From positions 1 to 5,861 of the forward strand of contig JBKJLF010000038.1 of the NCBI GenBank assembly GCA_046597185.1: a stretch of DNA of 5,861 nt. Reading direction: 5' to 3'. Positions 1 to 5,861 of the stretch are shown here, in pieces. Both the position numbers and the translations under genes were made by a program. The stretch is from CAMBDR01 sp046597185 (GTDB lineage Bacteria; Pseudomonadota; Gammaproteobacteria; Burkholderiales; Burkholderiaceae_D). Each line of letters opens with the position of its first letter. Position 1 is the first letter of the stretch. A model generated the notes under the pieces. That model was not told where the DNA came from, did no database searches, and saw only the letters and a program-made list of their open reading frames with translations.

Positions 1-2012
1 GCACCATAGGCGCACAGGGTGCGAAAGATTAACTGTTCGCGTTCATTATAGGCGTTATATTCGAGCGACTGCACACTCATCACCCCTAATACCCGCTCGC
101 CTATCATTAAAGGAATAAATAAATAGCTTAACATGGGCATGGTGCCCGCCACAAAACTGGTGCGTGCATCCAGTGGTTTGCGGTGAATCAGGATTTCGCG
201 CCGCTCCCGCACCGCACGTGCGCTGTTGAGATACGGGTCATTTATGGGGATGTGAATGGTCGGAAAATAATGGCCATTTTCCACAAACAGGGCGCTGGAC
301 AAGCCGTTGCCCCCCTCATCCATCAGACAAATCACAAAGCTATTGACCGGTAATAATTGGTGTACATAAAAGTCGAGTGCCTTGAGTATGCCTTCCTGTT
401 GTAATTGTGTTGTGAGGTTTTGCCCGATGCTCGATAAGTGGTGCAAGGTGGACGCATTTTGTTGTAATAGTTCGGCACGTTTGGCTTCACTGGCGGCACG
501 CTCACTTTCACTATGGGCCAGTTGCCGATGAAACTCGCTTTCGGTGCGCGCGCGTTCAGTTTGCAAGCGCACTTGCATGGCAATGGCGCGGCTGGTGGCA
601 GCGCGGCTATGGGTTTTTTCGCGTGCGGCATTCGCTTCCAGGCTGGTTTGAAATGCTTGCTGATATTGCCCGGCGTTGGCATAGGCAAAGGCCAGCGCAT
701 CGAGTAGCTTGCCGGGTACGGTGTAACCCGCAATCGTGACGGCAATCGAGCGTGCTTGCAATAAATAGTGCAAGGGTGCGTTCGCAGCTTGCATGGCGTG
801 TGGCGCTGGCAGACGGTGATGGGCGTGGATTTCGGCCAAAACCGGTAATACTTCGATTTGGGCTTCGAGCAATTGTTGCTCCTGAGCCAGAGTCAATGCG
901 CTTTGGGCCATCTCCAGTGCGGCTTCGCTTTGATCCAATTGCGACAGGGTTTGCGCCAGACCGCGCATGGCGGTCACTTGTAGTTCGGGTTGATTCAATA
1001 CATCGGCATTGTCTTGCAATTGTGAAAAATACGATCGTGCTGAATCATAATCATGTTGATCCAGTGCAATGTCACCCAGGAAGTTCAAGGCGATGGAGTG
1101 ATTTCTGGATTGCGGTTGGGATTGAAGCTTGTATAAGGCCTGTTGCAACATCAATAAGGCCGCATCCAGTTGCCCCAAATGGCGTAGCGAGTTGGCGCAT
1201 TGGGTCAAACAAATGGCGCTAATGCCGGGCCAATCTCGATCACGCGCCAGATCGAGCGCGCGTTGCCCCCAGTCGAGTGCGGTTTGGTAGTCGTTGAGCT
1301 TATTGAAGGCATCGGCGACGTTGGAAATGGCGATAATTGCAATTCGGATTTGGCCGCTTTCCAGCGCTAATTCATGGGCCTGGCCAAAGAAGGTGGCCGC
1401 ACCGCCCACATCACCGGAAAGGGCGGCGGTAATGCCCAAAAAATTCAAAATCGCACTGGCAGCGGCGGGAGCGGTGTCGCAGAGGTCGGCGCGTAGCTCT
1501 GCTTCCCAGCGTGTGAGTGCGCTGGCGTAGTGCAAAAAAGCATCAAGACGGGCGTATTGGGCTTTGACAAAGGTGATGCGGGTCGGGTCACCTGATTGTT
1601 GGGCTGCGCCTAAAGCTTGTTCGAATAATTTGATGCGTGCAATATTGTCACCCCGTTCGTCAGCCAGACGGCCTTTGAGCCAATAGCCGTCGGCTAAACC
1701 GGCAGGGTCGGCCAGTTGGGTAAAGTGTGCCAGGGCCTGGTTCACCAGCCGCTCGGCTGCACGCGGTTTGGGTAGTAACCACATGATTTCTGCACGGGTT
1801 AAGCAAAGGCGTGCGCGTAAAGCGATTTTGTCGTCTGGCGTGAGTTTGCTGCGACGCATCGCCTGGTAGCTTTGCGCGACCAGTTTGAGCGCGCGCTGGG
1901 TATCGCGTTGGCGCAAATGCCAAGCCAATTCGACCAGCAGCGCCAAGCTGGCTTGGGTCGCTAACTTCGCTTCAAGCTGGTCAACGACCGGGTTTTGAAC
2001 AAACATTTCCAT
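1..2012 (-). CDS. TPR-coiled coil-GAF sensor protein, probable hybrid histidine kinase, 3' end beyond window
   Basis: I translated this frame by hand. It is open for 670 codons from the ATG at 2010-2012 to the left edge, so the gene is partial and its C-terminus is unseen. Residues 20-45 carry the motif LVELAWHLRQRDTQRAL, almost identical to the neighbouring paralog. Residues about 60-455 are helical TPR-like repeats, for example around ALDWGQRALDLA (245-256) and DYDSARSYFSQL (321-332). Residues about 456-540 form a charged coiled coil with AIAMQVRLQTERA. Residues about 540-665 are a GAF domain ending in the conserved stretch PLMIGERVLGVMSVQSL (634-650). The frame leaves the window at LIFRTLCAYG, which in the complete paralog lies about 40 residues before the kinase phosphoacceptor site, so a HisKA/HATPase/REC tail is inferred, not seen. 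A GGDEF or other output domain is also possible. No signal peptide or membrane segment is visible. A second ATG two codons downstream could also serve as the start. The coiled coil carries one extra heptad relative to the paralog. Confidence 0.9.
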   Translation of the reverse strand, partial: MEMFVQNPVVDQLEAKLATQASLALLVELAWHLRQRDTQRALKLVAQSYQAMRRSKLTPDDKIALRARLCLTRAEIMWLLPKPRAAERLVNQALAHFTQLADPAGLADGYWLKGRLADERGDNIARIKLFEQALGAAQQSGDPTRITFVKAQYARLDAFLHYASALTRWEAELRADLCDTAPAAASAILNFLGITAALSGDVGGAATFFGQAHELALESGQIRIAIIAISNVADAFNKLNDYQTALDWGQRALDLARDRDWPGISAICLTQCANSLRHLGQLDAALLMLQQALYKLQSQPQSRNHSIALNFLGDIALDQHDYDSARSYFSQLQDNADVLNQPELQVTAMRGLAQTLSQLDQSEAALEMAQSALTLAQEQQLLEAQIEVLPVLAEIHAHHRLPAPHAMQAANAPLHYLLQARSIAVTIAGYTVPGKLLDALAFAYANAGQYQQAFQTSLEANAAREKTHSRAATSRAIAMQVRLQTERARTESEFHRQLAHSESERAASEAKRAELLQQNASTLHHLSSIGQNLTTQLQQEGILKALDFYVHQLLPVNSFVICLMDEGGNGLSSALFVENGHYFPTIHIPINDPYLNSARAVRERREILIHRKPLDARTSFVAGTMPMLSYLFIPLMIGERVLGVMSVQSLEYNAYNEREQLIFRTLCAYG
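471..512 (-). repeat. 21-base imperfect tandem duplication encoding one extra coiled-coil heptad
   Basis: Two adjacent 21-base units encode SESERAA (residues 501-507) and SEAKRAE (508-514) in the coiled coil upstream of the GAF domain. By my count the units match at 14 of 21 bases. The complete paralog has only one such unit (SEAERAQ, its residues 495-501). The insertion is exactly seven residues, so the heptad register is kept. It is probably an old local duplication. Confidence 0.7.
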
Positions 2013-2018
2013 GCGATG

Positions 2019-2024
2019 CCCTTT
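2019..2024 (-). promoter_or_regulatory. Ribosome-binding site of the left sensor gene
   Basis: AAAGGG on the minus strand ends six bases before the ATG at 2010-2012. This spacing favours that ATG over the second in-frame ATG two codons further on. The match to the Shine-Dalgarno consensus is partial. Confidence 0.55.
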
Positions 2025-2069
2025 GCGATTTCGGCAGTGGTTTCGGTCGCTATTTCGATAGGATTTACA

Positions 2070-2100
2070 ATACTAGCCTAAGTTTGTGGGGTTGAATCAA
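2070..2100 (-). promoter_or_regulatory. Weak candidate sigma70-like promoter in the 117-base gap
   Basis: On the minus strand TTGATT (2095-2100) is followed after 19 bases by TAGTAT (2070-2075), about 58 bases upstream of the start codon of the left gene. The spacing is longer than the usual 17 and the -10 box is imperfect. The rest of the gap (2013-2129) shows no clear hairpin plus T-run, so the left gene may equally be read through from the gene upstream. This is only a candidate. Confidence 0.2.
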
Positions 2101-2129
2101 TTTGAGCCAAGTTTTACGATCTTGTTGCG

Positions 2130-5100
2130 TCAATTGCTGCCGGGTGCTAACCAACGCAGCAGGATGGTTTGTATCAGTTCGGGATGGATCGGTTTGGCAA
2201 TATAGTCTTGCATTCCATCTTCGTGGCATTTTTGCTGAGTTTCAAGCAAGACATGGGCGCTCATGGCAATGATGGGAATGGCGGCAAATCGGGAATCCTG
2301 GCGGATTAGTTGGGTTGCTTCATGGCCGTCCATTTCAGGCATTTCCAAATCCATAAAAATCAGGTGGTAAGTATTGGGCTTGGCTTGACGTAACCGTTGT
2401 AGCGCTTCCAGCCCATTGGCGGCGACATCGACCTCAATTCCCATTTGCGATAGTAATTCAACCGCGATTTCCTGATTGATTTCATTATCTTCGGCTAATA
2501 AGATTCGATACTGACCCGAGGCAAACGTGACCGGGCCATCAGCCAATTCAGAGGTGCTACCAAGACTGCCTCGCAGCGTTGTGTATTGGGTGCTGACAGT
2601 GGGTAGCGGCAAGCTGAATTGAAAGCACGAACCCAGTCCCGGTTCGCTGGTGACATCGATATGTCCACCCATGAGTTGCACCAGTTGTTGTGAAATGGAC
2701 AGACCCAATCCGGTTCCGCCATATTTACGGCTGGTTGAGGTTTCAGCTTGTTGAAAGGCTTGAAATAAACGCTCGCGTTGTTCGGTGGAAATGCCAATAC
2801 CCGTGTCGCGTACCGCAAAGCATAAGCCCGAGCCAGCCTGTTCCAGCCGAGCCGGATGGCAGCAAATGTCCACTTGGCCTTGTGGGCAAAATTTAATGGC
2901 GTTGTTGGCCAGATTGATTAACACCTGGCCCAGGCGTAATGGGTCGCCCAGGTAATGGCGTGGCAGTTCGGGTGCCACCTGAAATGCCAGGGTGAGTTTT
3001 TTTTCGAATGCCGCATGGCTGCAAACGTCGGCCACCCGTTGCAACACCTCGTCCAAATCGAAGGCGATGGTTTCGATATCGAGGTGACCCGCTTCAATTT
3101 TGGATAGGTCGAGAATGTCGTTGACGATGCCTAGTAAAGATAAGCCGGAAGAATAAATTTTTTGAATATAGTTATGTTGTTTTGGGTTTAAACCGCTATG
3201 CAAGGCCAGATGCGCCAGCCCAATCACGGCATTCATCGGGGTGCGGATTTCATGACTCATATTGGCCAAAAAGGCTGATTTTAAATGGGTCGCCTGTTCG
3301 GCTTTTTGTTTCGCCAGCTCCAATTGAAGCGCGTTTTCCTGTAAGCGTAAATTGGCTTGGGCATTGGCCAGGGCAATCGCGCTATAGGCGCATAAGGTGC
3401 GAAAGATCAAGCGTTCACGTTCACCATAGGCATGACGGCGCAGCGATTGCACGGTCATCACACCCATATTGCGCTCACCGATCAGCAAAGGGGCAAATAG
3501 TGCGCTGGCAGGTTGTAAGGTGCCCGGAATTTGGCTTTGATGCGGCAGCGCCGGGTCAACGTCCAGCAAAATTTCGCGCCGCTCTTGCAAGGCGCGCACA
3601 GTGTTGGCGTCCGGGTCGGTTAATGCAATGCGAATTAAGGTTAAGGGCTGGCCTGCTTCAATGGCAAAAACGGCTTGCAAACCGGTTTCATCGGGTGTGA
3701 GCAAATACACTTCAAACGAGGTCACATCGAGTAATTGATGAACGTGTTGATTAATGATTTTCAGTACCGCATCTTGCTGTAATTGGGTGGTTAATTCTTG
3801 TCCGATGGCCGATAAATGGATCAGGGTGTCACTGGTTTGCTGCAATAATTGCGCGCGCTCGGCTTCGCTGGCCGCCAATTGCCGATGGTATTCACCTTCT
3901 GCCAGAGTGCGCTCGGTTTGCAGCCTGACCTGCATCGCCACCGCGCGGTTGGTGGCTTCATGATTATGGCTTTTTTCCCGCGCCGCAATCGCTTCCAGGG
4001 CGGTACGAAAGGCTGGCTCAAACTGGCCATCGTTGGCAAAGGCTTGCGACAATGCTTCCAGTAATTCCATGGGGGCGGTAAAGCCCTGGATTTCTGCAAC
4101 CAGGCTGCGCGCTTGTTGCAGATAATATAAAGCGGGTTTGGCCAAGTCGGACGCGAGCTTGTGACGGGTGTGGATTTCAGCTAAAACCTGGTACATTTTA
4201 ATTTGTTCCAACACAGTTTTTTGCTCTTTCGCGTTGGCCAAGGCAAGCTGGGCCATGTCAAGCGCAGCTTGGGCCTGATTTTGACGGGACAAGGTTTTGG
4301 CCAGATTGCGCTGGGCAAATAATTTCAAGTCGCCTTGATTGAGTTGCTCAGCCAGAACCCAGGTCTGTTCAAAATAGCTTTGTGCCTGAGCAAAATCTTC
4401 TTGATCATAAGTTAATTCGCCTAAATACAACAGTGTGACCGCCGTGTTGCGAAATGGTGGTAGTGTTTTTAAGGATACCAAGGCTTGTTCCAGCAATTGC
4501 TTGGCTGCACCAAATTGTTTAAGTTGGCGCATGGGTTGTGCGGTTTGGCGCATACAGGTGGCGATACTTGAAGGCCAGCCGGATGCTTGTGCCAATTCGA
4601 GCGAGCGCTGGCCCCAATCCAGCGCCGACTGGTGATCGCATAACTCACACAAGGCATTGACAATATTGCTGGCAGAAATAATGGCGATGCGAAATTGCCC
4701 AAACTGCAGGGCGCTTTCATACGCTTGCATAAAATGCGGTAGTGCGGTGCCAAATTCGGCACCAAGGGTTGCAACCACGCCAAGAAAGAAATGGATGATG
4801 CTGTGATTGACCAAGGGTGCATCAGATAAGGCGGTGCGCATGGGGGCTTCGAAGGCTTGTTTGGCGCTACTGATTTGTCGGAAGGCGAAAAAACTGGCGC
4901 AATCGGCATGGAAAAACACCGCGCGGGTTGAATCGTTTGCCTGTTCGGCAAGCTCTCTGGCATGTTGCAACTGCGTTTCGACTTCGAGGATGTAACCCAG
5001 TTCATACAGAATTCGACCCATTACCCAGGTGGCATCGGCTTGGCCGATCAGGTCGTGGTATCGGCCAAAGCGTTGCAAGGCGCGCTGCGCAATGGTTTGG

Positions 5101-5351
5101 GCGGCGCTGAAGTGGGTGAATAACCAATTCGATTCCGCTTGAATCAGGCGTAGTCGGGCGGCGGCCAGAGCGCGCTCTGGCTGTTTGGCTTGGCGCAACA
5201 GTTTTGTTGCTTGAGCCGCCAGTTGCAGCGCGCGACGCGTGTCGCGTTGGCGACAATGCCAAGCCAGTTCAACCAGGGTCGTCAAACTCACTTGCTGCGC
5301 CAAGCGCGTTTCCAGGCGCTTAAACTGTTCGTCAGAGACAAATAATTCCAT
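2130..5351 (-). CDS. Soluble hybrid sensor histidine kinase: TPR repeats, coiled coil, GAF, HisKA, HATPase_c, REC
   Basis: A complete gene of 1073 residues, read from ATG 5349-5351 to TGA 2130-2132. Domains in order: TPR-like helical repeats about 25-455; signalling coiled coil about 456-528 (AVAMQVRLQTERTLAEGEYH); GAF about 528-660; second short coiled coil 664-690; HisKA about 690-755 with H-box SHEIRTPMN and phosphoacceptor H700; HATPase_c about 800-915 with N-box around N813/N817, G1 DTGIGI (D849), F-box FQAF, and G2 GGTGLGLS (878-885); and REC about 948-1066 with acidic pair E954/D955, phosphoacceptor D1001 in FMDLEMPEMDG, S1031 and K1053. All catalytic residues are present, so it should autophosphorylate on H700 and transfer to D1001. 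There is no membrane segment, so it is likely cytoplasmic, with TPR/GAF input of unknown ligand. The frame stays open 63 codons further upstream to an ATG at 5540, but that stretch overlaps the preceding REC coding, is not conserved with the paralog, and is rejected as the start. The paralog also begins with a MExFV sequence, which supports 5351. The output partner is not in this window. Confidence 0.95.
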   Translation of the reverse strand: MELFVSDEQFKRLETRLAQQVSLTTLVELAWHCRQRDTRRALQLAAQATKLLRQAKQPERALAAARLRLIQAESNWLFTHFSAAQTIAQRALQRFGRYHDLIGQADATWVMGRILYELGYILEVETQLQHARELAEQANDSTRAVFFHADCASFFAFRQISSAKQAFEAPMRTALSDAPLVNHSIIHFFLGVVATLGAEFGTALPHFMQAYESALQFGQFRIAIISASNIVNALCELCDHQSALDWGQRSLELAQASGWPSSIATCMRQTAQPMRQLKQFGAAKQLLEQALVSLKTLPPFRNTAVTLLYLGELTYDQEDFAQAQSYFEQTWVLAEQLNQGDLKLFAQRNLAKTLSRQNQAQAALDMAQLALANAKEQKTVLEQIKMYQVLAEIHTRHKLASDLAKPALYYLQQARSLVAEIQGFTAPMELLEALSQAFANDGQFEPAFRTALEAIAAREKSHNHEATNRAVAMQVRLQTERTLAEGEYHRQLAASEAERAQLLQQTSDTLIHLSAIGQELTTQLQQDAVLKIINQHVHQLLDVTSFEVYLLTPDETGLQAVFAIEAGQPLTLIRIALTDPDANTVRALQERREILLDVDPALPHQSQIPGTLQPASALFAPLLIGERNMGVMTVQSLRRHAYGERERLIFRTLCAYSAIALANAQANLRLQENALQLELAKQKAEQATHLKSAFLANMSHEIRTPMNAVIGLAHLALHSGLNPKQHNYIQKIYSSGLSLLGIVNDILDLSKIEAGHLDIETIAFDLDEVLQRVADVCSHAAFEKKLTLAFQVAPELPRHYLGDPLRLGQVLINLANNAIKFCPQGQVDICCHPARLEQAGSGLCFAVRDTGIGISTEQRERLFQAFQQAETSTSRKYGGTGLGLSISQQLVQLMGGHIDVTSEPGLGSCFQFSLPLPTVSTQYTTLRGSLGSTSELADGPVTFASGQYRILLAEDNEINQEIAVELLSQMGIEVDVAANGLEALQRLRQAKPNTYHLIFMDLEMPEMDGHEATQLIRQDSRFAAIPIIAMSAHVLLETQQKCHEDGMQDYIAKPIHPELIQTILLRWLAPGSN

Positions 5352-5443
5352 GCTGAGCCTGTTTTTGATGGGGGGCTTGAGAATAAATCGACACCCAGAA
5401 CGGTGCTTGATTCTACAGTGAATATTATGGCACAAGGGTAAGC
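5352..5443. other. 92-base intergenic gap without a clear terminator or promoter
   Basis: This gap lies between the stop of the damaged upstream copy and the start of the complete kinase. On the minus strand it is AT-rich near 5415-5435 (TAATAT and TAGAAT both resemble -10 boxes), but no -35 box at a good distance stands out. There is a run of six Cs with no stable hairpin and T-run. It may simply be an intra-operon spacer. Confidence 0.4.
5358..5362 (-). promoter_or_regulatory. Weak ribosome-binding site that supports the 5351 start
   Basis: Minus-strand ACAGG ends six bases before the ATG at 5349-5351. It is a poor Shine-Dalgarno match, but its spacing fits this start. The start is supported mainly by homology with the left paralog, whose product opens with the same MExFV pattern. 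Confidence 0.4.
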
Positions 5444-5861
5444 TTAATGCGTAGCCGGGAGCCAGCGCTGTAAAATATGTCGTACCCGATCCGGCTGGAT
5501 CGGTTTGGATAAAAAATCTTGCATGCCATCGGCCAGACATTGATGTTGTATATCAACCAGGGCGTGGGCGGTCATGGCAATAATCGGAATATTGTTGAAC
5601 TGCGCATCCTGGCGTATGGCGCGGGTGGCGGAAAGGCCATCCATGGCCGGCATTTCCAAATCCATAAAAATGAGTTGGTAATGCGGCGCGTTGACGGCGC
5701 GTAATTTGTTTAACAGATGCTGCCCGTTATTACGCCCAGTACCCGTTGCTCTATCATCAATGGGTAAAATAATTCGCTCAGGGTCAGAACATGGTCGGGA
5801 ATACGGGTACTTTTAATTTGATCGGGTGCCCAGTCAACCACAATTTCGCGTCGCTCACGCA
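5444..5861 (-). pseudogene. Broken or chimeric third sensor-kinase paralog: GAF fragment joined out of frame to REC fragment
   Basis: Two pieces of one protein family lie side by side in different frames. From 5861 to about 5731 the frame reads RERREIVVDWAPDQ... and then FYPLMIEQRVLGV, matching the second half of the GAF domain in both neighbours (PLMIGERVLGV in the left one). This frame stops at TAA 5710-5712. From about 5731 to the TAA at 5444-5446, another frame reads NNGQHLLNKLR, FMDLEMPAMDG (phosphoacceptor Asp codon 5660-5662), IIAMTAH and LSKPIQPD, which is the second half of a REC domain ending RWLPATH. Relative to the complete paralog the join skips about residues 632-977: the end of GAF, HisKA, HATPase_c and the first half of REC. 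The piece cannot make a working kinase, and an ATG at 5663-5665 would give only a fragment of REC. It may be a real deletion pseudogene or an artefact of sequencing or assembly. The 5' part of the copy lies outside the window. Confidence 0.8.
5726..5731. other. Deletion or chimera junction between GAF and REC coding
   Basis: On the minus strand the bases GTAATAACGGG can be read both as the GAF continuation (codons GTA ATA ACG, residues V-I-T where the complete paralog has V-M-T) and as the REC continuation (AAT AAC GGG, residues N-N-G where the paralog has A-N-G). The exact breakpoint is therefore ambiguous over several bases, which is what a short-microhomology join would give. Confidence 0.65.

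Noticed and set aside
332..745. 137-codon minus-strand open frame
   Set aside because: It is in a different frame within the left sensor gene, where the real frame gives a clear coiled coil and GAF match.
752..1222. 156-codon plus-strand open frame
   Set aside because: It lies antisense to the left sensor gene, whose homologous frame is unbroken. The composition looks like a shadow of the codon pattern and no recognisable domain is present.
2094..2102. Short palindrome TTGATTCAA in the gap as an operator
   Set aside because: Four-base arms around one base are common by chance and there is no second copy or other support.
3182..3700. 172-codon plus-strand open frame
   Set aside because: It is antisense to the GAF/HisKA part of the complete kinase and has no recognisable domain.
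5352..5540. 63-codon N-terminal extension of the complete kinase
   Set aside because: It overlaps the REC coding of the upstream copy in another frame, has no conserved counterpart in the left paralog, and the ATG at 5351 has the shared MExFV opening.
5444..5665. Stand-alone single-domain response regulator starting at the ATG at 5665
   Set aside because: It would begin at the phosphoacceptor strand and lack the first half of the REC fold, including the acidic pair, so it is a remnant and not a working receiver.
5700..5731. Programmed frameshift joining the GAF and REC frames
   Set aside because: A frameshift would not restore the missing kinase core and the first half of REC, and no slippery run with a following structure is evident.

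Overview
The window is a bacterial chromosomal segment, probably from a Proteobacterium. That placement rests only on the TPR-coiled coil-GAF-kinase architecture and is low confidence. All coding is on the minus strand. It holds a tandem, head-to-tail array of at least three paralogous multidomain sensor proteins. Only the middle copy is complete.

In the direction of transcription (right to left) the layout is as follows. (1) 5444-5861 is a damaged or chimeric copy. Its right part encodes the second half of a GAF domain and its left part encodes the second half of a response-regulator receiver (REC) domain. The two are joined out of frame near 5726-5731, and the whole histidine-kinase core that should lie between them is missing. 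(2) 2130-5351 is a complete soluble hybrid histidine kinase of 1073 residues: TPR-like helical repeats, a signalling coiled coil, GAF, HisKA (H700), HATPase_c, and a C-terminal REC (D1001). (3) 1-2012 is the N-terminal 670 residues of a close paralog: TPR-like repeats, coiled coil and GAF. It runs off the left edge with an open frame, and by homology should continue into a kinase core.

The gaps between genes are short (92 and 117 bases). They hold weak ribosome-binding sites and no convincing terminator, so the copies could be co-transcribed. No transmembrane segment or signal peptide is visible, so these look like cytoplasmic sensors. The TPR/GAF half would sense a partner protein or small ligand, the kinase would autophosphorylate, and the phosphate would pass to the fused REC. 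The final output protein (an Hpt protein or a DNA-binding response regulator) is not in the window.

The most notable observations are the GAF/REC junction that removes about 1 kb of kinase coding, a one-heptad duplication in the coiled coil of the left paralog, and the contrast between a strongly conserved transmission segment and divergent sensor repeats. No RNA genes, mobile elements or CRISPR arrays were seen.
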